Assembly: GCA_018894105.1 (NCBI GenBank) | Contig: CM032123.1 | Span: 6,387,001 to 6,451,000 of the forward strand | Length of the DNA stretch: 64,000 nucleotides | Reading direction: 5' to 3' | DNA from: Jacaranda mimosifolia | Taxonomy: Eukaryota; Streptophyta; Magnoliopsida; Lamiales; Bignoniaceae | In this document: in pieces, positions 1-12,661 of the stretch | Numbering within the stretch: position 1 is the first letter of the stretch | Layout: the number at the start of each line of letters is the position of its first letter | Program-made: the position numbers and the translations under genes | The notes under the pieces: generated by a model | Told to the model about the DNA's origin: nothing | The model's database searches: none | What the model saw: the letters and a program-made list of their open reading frames with translations, nothing else

Positions 1-468
1 AGATGTTGAAAATTGAAGATGAAAGCGTGATGAATTGAGAGATTTTCTATGTGATTTGCAGTGAGTGAGCCTTTTCTTGAAGTGAGCTGAGGTTTGAAGT
101 GAAGTGAGGTTTGAAGTCACCGACTGATTCAGCAAAATGTTAATTTGATTTATTTTTCATAAAAATATAGAATTAATTAATTTTAATTGACTATTGATAG
201 ATAAAATAAAAATATATTACATGATGGGCCACTACAATTTTTATTATTAGTTTTTTGGGCTAATTGAATTGGGCCTTTTTGGGTGGGCCTCCAAAAACAA
301 CTATCATTATGGGCTATTCTTAGATGGGCCTTTGTAGATAGGCCTCCAAAGCAAATTAATATATATAAAGGCAGTAATTTTTTAATGGCCCACTTAAAGT
401 ATCATTAGTGGCTGTTTTTAAATGTGTCTCTATATATGTGCCTCTAAATATATGTTTTTGTTGTAGTG
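1..468. mobile_element. CACTA (CMC) transposon terminus, continues left of the window
   Basis: The stretch ends with TTTTTGTTGTAGTG at 455-468, which read outward on the other strand is CACTACAACAAAAA, the standard plant CACTA terminus. Internally there are repeated short motifs in both orientations (ATGGGCC, GGGCCTCCAAA, TAGGCCTCCAAAG at about 224-350), as expected for CACTA subterminal repeats. The three bases after the end (ATA, 469-471) would be one copy of the 3-bp target duplication, but the partner lies outside the window. No transposase is visible. The direct GAAGTGAG/GAGGTTTGAAGTGAAG repetition at about 80-117 is inside the element. Confidence 0.65.
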
Positions 469-471
469 ATA

Positions 472-3086
472 TACACATATATAAATAATTTTAAAATACT
501 CATTTCATCTTACAAACTCAACAAAAAAGTCATTGATGTGACATTTTGTCCCTCCCAAAAGACAAACAAATTAACTATTTTCTCCCAATTCATTCTCCCA
601 AAACACAAACAAACAACTATCACATTTCCCAACTCCATTACCCAAAACTCATTCTCCCAAAATATTTTGAGAGAATGGCCCAATTCACAACCAAACAAAT
701 TCATAGTATTAGATAAAGTTTTCTTGCAACAAAGAATCATATTAAAGTATTTATACAATTCGTGTTTACAAAAGAAACTTATAAGATATTAATTGTTTAT
801 TTATTAAATTAAATAATAATAAGTATTTATTATTTTAAAATAACTTACAATATGTAAAATATGGTTTTTATATTTTAAAAATGATATAACATCTCCATTA
901 ATAAAAGTAAATAAATTTCATTATGTTGATAAAGAGTTGGTACTTTAAATCTTCAAGGATTGTAAAAATTATTACTATGACATGCATTATTAATGCGATC
1001 TTACTAAAGATTTTAGTTAAAAATTAGTTTGCTTATTTATCATATGAAAAAGTATATATATTTATATATAAAATTTATTAAATATATTATTTCGCTTCAT
1101 TTTTATTACTTTTTATCATTTTTTGCCAAATTTTAACAATTCTAAAACTTTATGTATGGAAATTATTTTTGATGCATCTGACACGTACTATCGGGACACA
1201 TAGTGAAGAATTTTATTTTTATAAAGAGTCATTTCCAAATTTTGACTGAGGATTATATTTTATAAATTTTATTATTTTGATATATTCATTTTTGAATTTC
1301 ATTATTTATTTTATTTAAACAAATATTTTTAGGAACACTCATAATTCAGACATGCAAAAAGTAAATAAATAAAAAGCCTACAATTTTCTTAAACAAGAAA
1401 ATGCAATTAGGTAGTAAATATGATGAAAAATACAAGAAAAAAAAAGAGTGAAAAAAATAAATAAATGACAGATGAGATGTGGATAAAGGCTACAATAGTT
1501 CATAAAAGAATAATAGATTAGAAATAATCATGCATGTTTGTATTTAATATTTTTTGTTTATGTTTTTTTAAATTTGTTGATCTTTTTTGAGTTATAGAAC
1601 AGTGTAACTGTTTCTATTTTATATTGAATCTTTGTAGATATGTTGATAATATAATGATCAATATGAATTTTTATTGTCTTTATTAATTTAAAACTTTGTG
1701 ATTTAATAAAAAAGATCTTTGATTTTGTAGTATTTATCTAACCAAAAAAATATATCATGCAATCATCTCACTTTTCATGAAATTATGACAATGTATATAA
1801 AAGATAATTTTTTTTATCATATTTATCTTAATATATCCATAGCACAGGATGCATGTTAGTTAATTATAAGGTACAAAATTGTTATCTATTTTCTTAAACA
1901 CTATATCATAGCATCGATTTAATCAATTGATTGAATAACACTGCTATCATTTATACGTGTGGGGTTACTTAAAGTTTAAATACGAGGTTCATATTTAAAT
2001 GACTCCATGTATTACAAGATTCATATTTAAATGACTCCAGGTATTTTATAGGTGTAAATAAAGTATAAAAACACTATGTTGAAAAATCTTGAGAAGTTTT
2101 AAGCCAAATATAACTTGGATGAAATTTTAAATGGGGCTAAATCAATTGAACCACAAAATTTGGAGCTCATTTTCATCGAAATTTGAAGCCCAATTTAGTA
2201 TGCCAAAGCCATCATAAGGGGGGAAAAAATAAAGAAGAAGAAGAAGAAAAAGAAGCAAATTGGCTAGTTCCATCAATATGGATAACTATTCAACGTACAC
2301 GTGCGCACGACGCCCACGCATATGCATGTATAGCTTGATTGTTAATGTTAGGTCTGTAAACAGAAAGGTAATATACTGTTCAAACTTATAAGCTAAATTC
2401 TCAAATTAACAATATCATGTATTTTATTTTGTCCTAAAATACTCAAAATAATAAATACCTACTTAATTAATACCAACTAAGTTTGGCTTATCGGATTTAA
2501 GTTTCTCATATATAGACTTATTTTTTCAATATATATTAGAAAAATTATTTGTAATACAATGAAAAAAAAAAAAAAAATACTACCTAAATTTAATTTAATT
2601 TATATATTTAATTTAGTTATTTAATTTAATTTTATAAATCTTTTCATTTCGTTTTGGATAGAGTCAATCATCACCTTTGTATTATGTTTTTTCTTTCTAT
2701 TGTTTTCTCTAAATTTGTTACTTCTTTTTCTCTCTTTAAGTTTACATTTTTTATTCTTTTTTCAAATAGTGTTGTTTTATATTCAAGCAAATACATGTAA
2801 ATAGTTAAAACTATATAGTATCATATAAAAATTGATAAATATTTTTAATTTTATACATATATTTAAAATTTATCATTAGCTTACTTTTGGTATACGTAAT
2901 ATTTAGGTTAATAGGTTAGTTTGAATATAGGATAATGGATAATTTTGGATGCATGGTATAATAGTAATTTAGGGTATCTACCCTACCCAACCCCACTGTA
3001 TTATTTTTAATAAGTATAGGTTTGAGTATAATTTTTTGAATTTAGATAGGATAATACCCTACTCATTGACAAGTCTAATTCATATA
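472..3086. other. AT-rich intergenic DNA, no gene seen
   Basis: There is no recognisable coding sequence. The open frame on either strand at about 470-790 comes from a CCCAAAA/CTCCCAAAA-rich tract and resembles no protein I know. That tract, with its repeated CATTCTCCCAAA phrase, resembles the tract at about 15070-15300 and may be the same dispersed repeat. The rest is A/T homopolymers and TA-rich sequence. Confidence 0.6.
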
Positions 3087-3094
3087 GGTGGGAG

Positions 3095-3712
3095 CAGTGT
3101 TTGAAAAATCGGACCATTCATTGAACCGGAAAACTTAACAGTTCACGGCTCATTGGTTCAACCGTTGGTCGGACCATAATTGAATCGCAATTGAACCGTG
3201 ACGACATAATTATGAAATGTATATATTTATATTATATATATTATTTAAAAATTAATAAAATGCCAGACTATAAAACATAAAGAGCTTAAATGATATTGTC
3301 TAACATCACAATTCAAAATTTGACAATTCATATTATAAATAATCACCACAATTTAAATATCTCAAGTCTAAAGTTTAAAGTTAAGAGTGTATGAGTTAAT
3401 TCTAAAGTTTAAACTCTAAGCCAAGGCTTTTTTTTACTTTTAGATAGCTTGTGAGATGTACCTTAACCTTCAAACTTTGTACTTAGACAAAAAAATTAAA
3501 AAAAAAATTCATTAAAAATTAAATGAAAAAATCACTCCGCTTCAATTGAACCGTGGGCGGTTCACTGGTTCACCGGTCCGACTGACCGGTCTGAACGGTT
3601 TTAACAAAATAAGGCATTTTTTTGAGTTTTTTGATTTTTTGAGAAAATAGGACTGGTTCACCTATCGGTGGACGGTCCGACCGGCCGGTCCAGTCTGATT
3701 TTTTAAACCATG
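3095..3712. mobile_element. hAT-type MITE with 8-bp target duplication
   Basis: The element is flanked by a perfect 8-bp direct repeat GGTGGGAG (3087-3094 and 3713-3720). Its ends are imperfect inverted repeats: the left end starts CAGTGTTTGAAAAATCGGAC, and the right end read inward starts CATGGTTTAAAAAATCAGAC, 16 of 20 identical. Both ends are rich in GAACCG, GGTTCA and CCGGTC blocks; the middle is AT-rich and non-coding. An 8-bp duplication with CA...TG ends is diagnostic of the hAT superfamily. At 618 bp with no transposase it is non-autonomous. Confidence 0.85.
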
Positions 3713-3800
3713 GGTGGGAGTCGTTATACCTTATCAAGTTTGTTTACAAGATAAAAGAGTGAATAGGGGGTGAATTACTTCATAGAAATTTACTAAAAAA

Positions 3801-4130
3801 CACTAGGTACATGCTATATAAAAATAGCTACGAAATTAATATTGTAGCTATAGCTATAAATTATAACAATAAATTTTGTAGCAAATATATTTTTCAAATT
3901 ACAAGCAACAAAATTATTAGTTATCAATTCATTGTCTTGTATGTTTTAAGTGCAACACATTAGTCATGCGTCATCCGCAGAAAAATTAATATATATATAT
4001 ATATATATAATAATTATTAGTCAATGATTGATTGTTGTGAAGATTAGTTGCGAGAGCATCTATTTTAAATTTAATTAGGATAATTTTATAGCTAAATTCT
4101 TTTGACTTTGTTGACAATTTGGTCGTAGTG
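3801..4130. mobile_element. Possible short CACTA-like MITE
   Basis: The left end reads CACTAGGTAC and the right end GTCGTAGTG, which inverted is CACTACGAC. TAGCTACG and TAGCTATAGC motifs near the left end, and TTATAGCTAAATT near the right, look like subterminal repeats. The flanking trinucleotides are AAA and AAG, only two of three matching, so the target duplication is weak. A TA microsatellite lies inside at about 3990-4008. Confidence 0.35.
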
Positions 4131-5480
4131 AAGATTAATCAATTCTTTTGAATTTGTTGAAGCTTCTAGACAGAACATTAACAAGCAGAACACTACCTCT
4201 ACATATGCATTTCAACCCTTCTAAGGAAAATAGGATGAACAAATGTGATTGTGGAAGGAGATTGTGCTTGTTGGAGAATATAACGACTCGTCGTCTCTGA
4301 ATCTCTAAGTTGAGCGGTGTAGTTTCATCCTTACGTCTTCTCTTGCTCTTATGCCACATCGTCTTCTAGTGTTTAAGTTGTAATCTGTTAAAGTTTGTTT
4401 CAAGTCGTTTCGAGTTTGTTTCAAAAGAGTCCAGAAAGGCTCTTTAGCTTCATATAAAAAAGCTAGCGTCGATCTACTTTTCGGCAGAATGAAATAATAT
4501 CATATTCATTCTCCTCAAAGTTTTTGAGCTTTGTCTGATCTCTTTCTTTCACTTTCATTGCTAAACTAGAATTCCATCAGTGCTGGCTGTTACTAGCTAG
4601 TAAAATTCTTTACAGTTGTAAGGGATGAAAAGATAGGCCGCCTATGCTAAAATTTGTCCAGTTTCAATAGATTAGAAGCAGGGAACAACCCTGCCCAAGT
4701 CTGGCAAGAATAGTTACAGTTAGTAGGCCGGCATAACACATGCAATATGGTTCGTTAGTTCATAGAGAAGCTACCACCTCATACATAAATTATTGCTATA
4801 ACATATAACAAAATCTAATAAAAAATTATCCCTAACTAATCTAGCCCACAAGATGAAAACAAGAAAGCTTTCAAAAACTTAAAAATATTCAAGAAAATGA
4901 CCATAATTTGGCAGTAATTTCAAAGCACAGGATTTGATCATCTTTCTTGGTACAAATTTGAATTCACAAACCTATACACAAACAACAATCTTAGTATCTT
5001 CCAAAGAAAACACGAGATATTACCTCGTTCTGCTCTATGTCGTGTATTTTGAGATTCTTCTGTTTTTGTAATATCAATAGATCAAAAAGAGAAAATAAAA
5101 TGTCAAAAAGGAAAATTATTTATTTAAAGACCCCTTAATTGTTTACATAAGTAGCAAACAAGTATGAGCTGTGCTCATAGGAACATGGTTCACAAGAACG
5201 GTCGCGAGGACCAAAACGGAGGATAAGGTTCCAATTGCATTGCTATGTTGTGGAACGATCGCGAACATTCCGCATAAATTTGTGGTTAAATTATTCAAAA
5301 AATTCAAATAAATTAAATAAATTATGAAAAATATGAAAACATTTAAAACTCTATTTCTTGCTTATATAAAGTAATTAGCATAATTTTGGATATCATAAAT
5401 TAATGTTATAGACTACATTAGCTTAGAGAAGCTCATAAATATTAGAAAAACTATTGTACAACATAATAAAGATAAAAATA
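4131..5480. other. Intergenic DNA, nothing assigned
   Basis: No gene, RNA or bounded mobile element is recognised. Short open frames here have no family resemblance. The repeated GGAACGATCGCGAAC-like phrases at 5190-5270 hint at a decayed repeat, but I cannot bound it. Confidence 0.5.
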
Positions 5481-5481
5481 A

Positions 5482-6210
5482 TTATAATAAAATTAATTTA
5501 TTGCTAGTACCATGCAGAGTGACAAGGGGTACAAAATCATAATTATCTGTTTCAAAAGAATTATGAAACTGGCTAGACGAGTAACCTTCCATGTGGGGAT
5601 AAAATGAAGAATAGGTACCAAAAGGTTCAGGTTGAGAATTTGTAGATTGGTTAGATGAATCATAAATGTGATGAGAAAATATTATAAGATGGTTGTGCAT
5701 ATGGCAGCGGCTCATCAAGATGATGATCGTATCCGAATCCCCGATAACCAATACTGTTATTATTACTCGAAGAAGATCCATAATCATGTCCTCGATATCT
5801 AATGCTTCTGGAAGAAAAATGATCATGATATCTATCGCGTACATATTCAGAGTGTCCTTCCAACTGACTATATCTACTACTATTATTGCTCGATCCATGA
5901 TCAAATTCATAATATCTATAGCTAGTGCTATTGAAGGATGAATAATCATAACATCTATTTTGTCTTCCACGATATCCATAACCAATGCTTCTATTATTAC
6001 TCAAAGAAGATCCATAATCATGTCCACAATATCCAATGCTTCTGGAAGAAAAATGATCATGATATCTATCGCGTGCATATTCAGAGTGTCCTTCCAACTG
6101 ACTACGTCTGCTCCTAGTATCGCTCGATCCATGATCAAATTCATGATATCTAGTCAGTGCTATTTAAGGATGAATAATCATAATATCTATTTTGTCTTAC
6201 ACGATATCCA
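5482..6210 (-). pseudogene. Tyr/Ser/Arg/His-rich repeat protein, frameshifted
   Basis: I do not recognise the family. On the minus strand the longest clean frame (6097 to 5660) encodes 145 residues dominated by Y, S, R, D, H and G. It contains two near-identical copies of a 78-residue unit, each carrying EGHSEY, RDRYHDHFSSRSI and GHDYGSS. At DNA level this is a direct repeat of exactly 234 bp (GATCCATAATCATG at 5775 and again at 6009). A third, partial copy at about 6110-6205 is out of frame and has stops. Toward the C-terminus the reading shifts frame near 5690: the adjacent minus frame continues with NQSTNSQPEPFGTYSS and EGYSSSQFHNSFETDNYDFV, then needs another shift to end in HSAWY-stop. 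The composition suggests a low-complexity C-terminal tail of an RNA-binding-type protein, but no RRM, KH or zinc finger is present. It is probably the 3' remnant of a larger gene. Confidence 0.5.
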
Positions 6211-6480
6211 TTGGCGTAACACACTCTTTCCAATAATTGAAAATAATTTTTGTTTTAAATAAAGGTAAAATTACTGAGGTAAATTTATTGCCTTTTTAGA
6301 AATAATTTAGATTGTGAATGATGAAAATTCTTTTATTTCGTTTGTAGCTTTCAAATTTTCAAAACTTTCACATGCCATTTGATTTTCTGCCACATCCAAT
6401 ATCTGAAAGAGTACTATAATTTCTTTAGAAAATCACATGCCAAATATTTCTACCATAATTGAAATAGAAAGAAATAATTT

Positions 6481-7068
6481 CTACAGAAAAATTCCGTAGC
6501 TACAAAAAATTTTCCTACATCTAGTTGGTAGACAAAAACTTGGGCCACTCAAAATTCCTTTCACCAACCTCCAGTACAACTTCATCATCAACCAAATAAG
6601 GAAATCAATCTCCAATTTGTGGGCAATAGCTGTCGTCAACTTTTGTGGCATGAAGAAGTAGCCATTCTTGTCCGTCGTTGTCTGCTCAACCAAACTGTAT
6701 TTCTCGTCCTTGCATTGCAGCTTCACCACAGCCCTACAAACAAATTAAGAAATTAACCCAAATCAACGGCCAACCCTGCAATATTTGCAAGACTTGCAGT
6801 ATACAACGCCCTGAACAGCTACCATCTTCTTTGGTAGAGGATTCATTTCACCTTCCCGTTCCGGCCGCCTTACGTGAAGAATCGATTTATATGTGTGGAT
6901 CGGCGTTTCGACGATAAATTGGTCGATTTTATCCGTTCTTAACACAATCCCCCTTCTACACCAATGCGACGGAATGCCGTTGTCCGATCCGGTTCCGATC
7001 TGGCCGTTCCGGCGAACCATGTCAGGAATCAACGCGTGTTTGGATGATTTTTTTTTCTTTTTTGCCAA
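6481..7068 (-). pseudogene. Pollen Ole e 1 / PAC-domain cell-wall protein fragment
   Basis: The frame from 7068 starts with a lysine-rich run, then reaches MVAVQGVVYCKSCKY (about 6825-6780), the signature start of the Ole e 1/PAC domain found at the C-terminus of arabinogalactan- and proline-rich wall proteins. After a stop, the same frame resumes past an AG acceptor-like site at about 6735 with AVVKLQC, then TTDKNGYFF and PQKLTT, the next conserved blocks of that domain. The usual loop between the two parts (DTLLGASPL-like) is missing and replaced by two stops, so this is either a lost intron/exon junction or decay. The next conserved Cys (normally HKC) is replaced by AHKLEI. Near 6600 a shift to another frame gives VDDEVVLEVGERNF and ends at a stop, a tail I do not know for this family. 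There is no signal peptide or Pro-rich region upstream. Confidence 0.6.
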
Positions 7069-7274
7069 TTTTAAATTTTATAAGCCCTCTTTAATTTTTT
7101 CCAAGTTGAATACAACTATATTCATTACAAAATAATTGCAACAAAATGCCTTGAATTTGTAATAACACAACAAAGTAAATCGAAGTCAAGCTGGAGGCTG
7201 CAAAACCTATTGGTTTGTAAAGCAACCATTACAGATAAATTAACAATCATAAACTTCTACAGTTAAAGAAATGA

Positions 7275-9543
7275 TCACCAGACAGGAATCACAGGTGACA
7301 CGACAATAGGACTTCTCACAGTGTGCTTGCCACTATCTTCAACCCAAGTTATCCAACCAAATGTGGTTGTTCCAGTGCTGCTACTGTTATACTGTATGGT
7401 GAGGGAATAACTGCGCGTCTCATATCTCTCACCAAACACCAGCGTTGTTGGGTGAACACTAACCGTGGAGCCGCTTGGTGCTGTCACTTTAACTTTGTAT
7501 GAAGTCACATTGTCTCCAACATTTGTGACAGTCCTTCGGAATTTCGAAACCAAAGTTCTCGTCGCTTTATTGGTGTAAAAGGCAATGAATGATGGGTAGT
7601 TCAAATCCGAAGATGGATTTGAACAATTGTACTTGGATCTTGTGATGGTGAAGATCTCATTCTGTGTAAAGTTCATGGAGCAGAGAAGATTGACATAATC
7701 TTGTGGATTTGCATCATAGATGAGGCCAGGGTCGAGTGCTCGATCAGGATCAACTTGTCCGGCTCCCATGGCTAGTGGGCTGGCAACTTCGCTGAAGAAT
7801 GAATCTCTGATATAATTTTGTGTATTGTCCAAAGGGTTCGCCGTTGTCACCATGGCAGAGCGAATGGTTGCGGGACTCCATTCTGGGTGTGCACCTCTAA
7901 GAAGTGCAGCAATACCTGAAGCATGAGGACAAGCCATAGACGTCCCAGAAACGGCAGCAAAATCACTACTCAAAGCAATATTCATGCCGATAGAAGCTGT
8001 CCTTTTAGTTGGAACCCATGATGCTAACACCAATGATCCAGGTGCCATGACATCTGGTTTTAGGATTCCCGGATAACTTGGTGAAGGACCTCTTGAAGTG
8101 TAAGAAGCCACGACAGGAGCAGGCTTTGTCCCCAACAGAGTTCGTTGGAACTTGATGCTGGCAAATGGCTTTACAACTTTTGTCGCATAATCTCTCACAA
8201 CTTTTGCATCCTCAGAGCTGATCACAACACCGGGATATCCAAAGTCACTGGACTCAAATATCTCAGGCTCATCTGAGATAAAGATAGCAGCAGCAGCATT
8301 TGATTTTGAGATATAATACATTTGATCATAAACAAACCATTTTCACATATAATTATCCCATATTCAACTATAGATAATGCCTCGCTCGAATTGCAAGAAG
8401 ATGATGTTGTGTTGTAAATGAGAGGCAAATTGGTAACAATAGCCGATGCGGGGAACACACTCCATCCAATGATTGCCAATTCATTCCCCAAAGTCAAGAT
8501 TCCTGCTAAGAAACGGTCGATGGAGCCTGCTGCAACTGTTAAGACCCATGGAATTCCATTATGTAAAGGTCCAAAACAACCCTTATTTCCAGCTGAAGAT
8601 GAAACAAGCACTCCCTTCTCCATGGCACCAAAAGAAGCTATGGCAATTGGGTCTTGGTACAAAGGAAAATCATCAAAACCCATAGAGATAGAAATTACAT
8701 CAACGCCATCGGCCACAGCCTGGTCCATACCAGCAAGAATGTCAGAAGCATAGCGGCCTTCTTCCCAGATGACCTTGTACATGGCCACCCTAGCACGAGG
8801 GGCAACTCCCCTTGCAGTTCCGGAGGCATAACCGAAAAATGAGGCTCCTTCAACGTAATTCCCTGCTGCAGTAGATGATGTGTGTGTTCCATGGCCCTCA
8901 ATGTCCCTTCCGGAGTTCATACTCAGTGCTGTATTGGGATTGGCAGCTATAACGCCCTTGTTGAAATATCGGACACCAATGAGCCTTTGATTACACAGTG
9001 AAGAATTAAATTCTTGTCCCTCCTGGCATATGCCCTTCCATCTTGGAGGAATTTCTGTCATTCCTTCATCTTTGAAGCTTGGGCTTTCGGGCAAGACACC
9101 AGTGTCGATAACACCAACAATCACATCCTTTCCAAACTTGGAGGCTGGCCATAATCCTCTGACAGGATTTAGAGATAGGAATTCAAATGTGTGGGTGGTG
9201 TCAAGTGTGACATTCCTATCGCTATAGGCCGAGACAAATCCCCGTGATTTCTTGAGGGCTTCTAGTTCATCCTTTGACAACAGTGCACTGAATCCACGAA
9301 ATACGTTGTCATAAGTATAAACTAGTGTTGGTGGTTTTTGATGGTGCTCTGAGGATCTGGAGCTCAAAGATTTGAGGGAATGGTATAGGAATACCAATGA
9401 TTGTGGCTAGCAAAAGCCATAGGCATGAAAGATCTGTCCATGTGGACAATGTAACATGACCTTTGATCACCTAAGGTTTGCTTATGTTGCAAAACAAATG
9501 CGAGCAGGAAAGCAAGAGTGACGTATTGTTGAATGCGGTCCAT
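7275..9543 (-). pseudogene. Subtilisin-like serine protease (plant subtilase, S8A), two frameshifts
   Basis: This is a nearly full-length intronless plant subtilase, a secreted protease normally of about 750-780 residues. The start at 9543 (MDRIQQYV) gives a hydrophobic signal peptide followed by CYIVHMDRSFMPMAF and HNHWYS, the beginning of the I9 propeptide. A stop follows because of a shift near 9385; the next frame (9397 to 8222) carries the rest of the propeptide and the catalytic domain, with Asp in VGVIDTGV (residue 98 of that frame), His in GHGTHTSS (residue 169) and the oxyanion Asn in SSAGNKG. A second shift near 8335 lies in the PA domain; the last frame (8321 to 7275) continues at [20 protein letters not shown] and has the catalytic Ser in VSGTSMACPH (residue 128), then the Fn3-like C-terminal domain ending PVIPVW. 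All four catalytic residues survive, so inactivation looks recent. Sequencing error at either shift cannot be excluded. Confidence 0.88.
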
Positions 9544-12500
9544 TGAGGTTGTTGTGCTTTTATGATTCGGTGGAGGACGTTTGTGCTTTCAGAGACTGTT
9601 TATGCTTTGTTTGGGTGGGAGCTTTTTCTGTTTATGAGAATGTTGGAGGGTGAGCCATGCACAGGAAAGAGAGAAACTGTAATCTTCATATTATTCTGTG
9701 TATGTGCAAAGTAGTGCTTGCATGCATTTATAGAAGCTACAATCGTGATTACCGGAAGACAACAAACTAATCTAGATACTTCTATCTAACTAACTAACAA
9801 AAAATACAACAGAATAATTAAGGGAAACGTGATGTTCTAATGGATGATTGCTTGACTGAAGAGTTGGTAACCCTAATAGAGAAAGCGGGGGGTGAAGTTC
9901 TCACAACCACAATTGCTTATTTATAAGAGCTCTGAACCTGAATTGGTGGAAATATCTAGACTATAAAAACTTTTGTGGGAAAAAAAATATAATAGAAGAA
10001 GCAAACACTTAAGAGAAATCGTGTAGCTGGTAACATATATATATATATATATATTAGGTTATTTATTTTAAGTTTTAGTACTTCATTGAATATTATATAC
10101 TTAGTACGTATCCATTGTGATATCTCTAAAATAATTTCAATATTGACTAATTTGTTTTAAGATAGCATTCATTTTACTTCATGTGATTAAAAAATAAATT
10201 GTAATTATTTTTAATATTTAAAAAAATCTATGATTAAATAATAGAATATGAATATTTCAATAAAAAAAACTAGATTTGAACATAATTGTACTTGAATGAT
10301 ATCAAAATTTGCTAACTCTAAATTTATAAATTTATAAATTTTTAAAAAAAAGCAATAAAAAAATTAGAAAATCAAAATGGAGCAGAGAACAATTTATTCA
10401 ATATATATTTTTAAGTTAGATGATCCATTTAGACATATATATATACACACATATATATTGATATGATAAATGAGCAAATTAGGGTTTTTTTTATATTAAA
10501 AATTTCTTTTGTATGATTTCTTAATAATATAGAAGTCATAGTTACAATTTTCAGGAAATTTGAGATTTTAGAAATATCAAGTATTTGTTAATAGAGTAAA
10601 TATATGATCTTGTACTTCATCTATGAACACAATTTATATTAGGGTACTATTTGATCTCCAAATTAATATGTGGTTTGTACCATGCAATATTTTATAGCTA
10701 GAATATTTCGAATATTCAATATGAGGGTTGTCTTAGCAAAGTTAAAGGCGTAAGGCAAAATATGAAAATGAGGTATTTTTAGTACACCTGTTTAGCATTT
10801 CGTACATTATGGGGGGGGGGGGGGGGGAAACCCACCCAAATAAAATATTACTATTTAAATTTTATTTTTCTAGCTTTTTGAGATATAGAACTATTTCTTA
10901 TATTTTTATAGTTTATTTTCATTAGCATTTTCTTTTTCAATTGATAGCATAAACACAATATTACATTATTGACCTGAAGTAAGATTTTATTTGTTTCGAA
11001 TTTGAAAAACTTCTTTTAACCAAAGCAAAATAAAAGAAAATGTTAAGAAATAAAATTTTGCTCTGAAGTTAACATTGTTCAATGATTAATACTGGAACAT
11101 TATTTAGATTCATGTGGGAACATCATTTAGTGATTATCATTAAAAAATAGAGAGAGAAGTTATTAGTGATTAGTGTTGGAAAAAAAGGAAGTAGCAGGTT
11201 TAAATAAGGAAAATAGTGAGAATTTAAAATAATAGAGGAGATTTAGGAGAATCAACAATAATAACATTTAAATTTAGTTTTTTTTGTTTATAATAATAAA
11301 CTAATTACTTATTGTAACTTCAAATAATAAGCCCTCTAAATAAAGGCTTTTTATACTTTTTCTTAGGCCTAAAAATAAATAAATAAATAAATATATATAT
11401 ATATATACACACACACACCATACCAACCACTAAATAAGAATGGGCCACATCATTATCTTTTAAAATATAACCAATATAGTCATGATGTGATAGCAATATA
11501 TGTTTCCTAGTTACATTTTACAACAAGATGAAACGAAACCAGCAACATCAGAACCCCTTGATGCTGTGCCAGAAAAAGAAATAAAGACAAAAAGACCGGA
11601 GTTAGTTTTTATATTTTGCTTCTTAGTGCTTGCTGCTCATGATTTGATCAAACTGCAAATTTTCATGTATTTTCAAATGCTTATGTAATTTAGGAAGCAG
11701 TTTTTATTGGTAATGGCCATGACCACTTCTGTTTAAATATATAAGTGCAATGGATTAAATTTGACATGGAAAAATAAAGCAAATTGAATTTCAATTAAGG
11801 GAAATTAGAGTGGCAAGAATTAATATATCCCATATTAGACATAAATGGTTTAAAAACCACTGTGAAAGGAAATAAGAGAATTAAATTTGAATTCACAGAA
11901 AAGATGAGAAACAAGAATATAATGTCAATACTATACATTTTTTAATCAAAACACTTTTACGAGGAAAAACAGAAAAAAAATAACCAGTTGGAAAAGATGA
12001 GAGACGACAGGAAAGTGCCTAGCTATTTCAATATTAGCCACTTTTTACCCTAAAACTTTTGTGATCTTTCCATACCAAACAAGCTAAACATGAAAGATAC
12101 CAACTAAATGTGGAAAAATACAAATACTATGTCAAGGATAATATTAAACCAACAAATAGGTAGCCGTTATAATTGATTATCCACAATTGTTTAACCATCT
12201 TTGTCAATTAACATTGTCCAATTATCTCAATTAAATATAATTTAGAATGCGCTCATCGAGTATTATATGCATGTGCATTTGATTTTCACTTGTACATATT
12301 TCCAACTGTCCTCAACTTTCCAATGTTTGTCGTCCAATTATATTAACAATCCATTTCTAGCGACATTTAATTGAAAACTAAAAGAGGAAAAATGAAAATA
12401 GTCCACAAAATGTTTAGTACTTCATGGTGGGTGGGTGTGTTTGTATGGTACTTCATGATATTATTTCTTATCCAATTAAATTACCAATTTTATGTTTAGT

Positions 12501-12628
12501 GATCATCGTTAATTAACAAGACAAAAGGAAAAAAGTAGACTACAAAAAAAGCAAACACTCAATAGACTCCCTAGCTGCTAACGATCCAAATTTTGGTTAT
12601 TTGTTCTAATTTTTTGGAATCTATTTTA
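9544..12628. other. Upstream region of the subtilase and AT-rich intergenic DNA
   Basis: The first ~400 bases would have been the subtilase promoter; I see no clear TATA position that I would assert. Beyond that there is no coding sequence. Simple repeats include a TA run at about 10030-10052 and a 17-G homopolymer at 10811-10827, whose length is unlikely to be exact in any assembly. A short open frame at 11500-11688 has no family resemblance. Confidence 0.55.
11371..11418. repeat. Compound microsatellite (AAAT)n(AT)n(AC)n
   Basis: An AAAT/AATA run passes into about nine AT units and then about six AC units. Nothing else in it is functional that I can see. Confidence 0.9.
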
Positions 12629-12630
12629 TA

Positions 12631-12661
<31 letters not shown>

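Noticed and set aside
466..792. 108-residue plus-strand frame and its antisense partner
   Set aside because: Translation of a CCCAAAA-rich tract with no family resemblance; both strands are open because of composition.
5190..5270. GGTCGCGAGG/GATCGCGAAC phrases as a regulatory palindrome or element end
   Set aside because: No matching inverted partner or target duplication could be found.
8418..9227. Plus-strand open frames opposite the subtilase
   Set aside because: Antisense shadows of the subtilase coding sequence.
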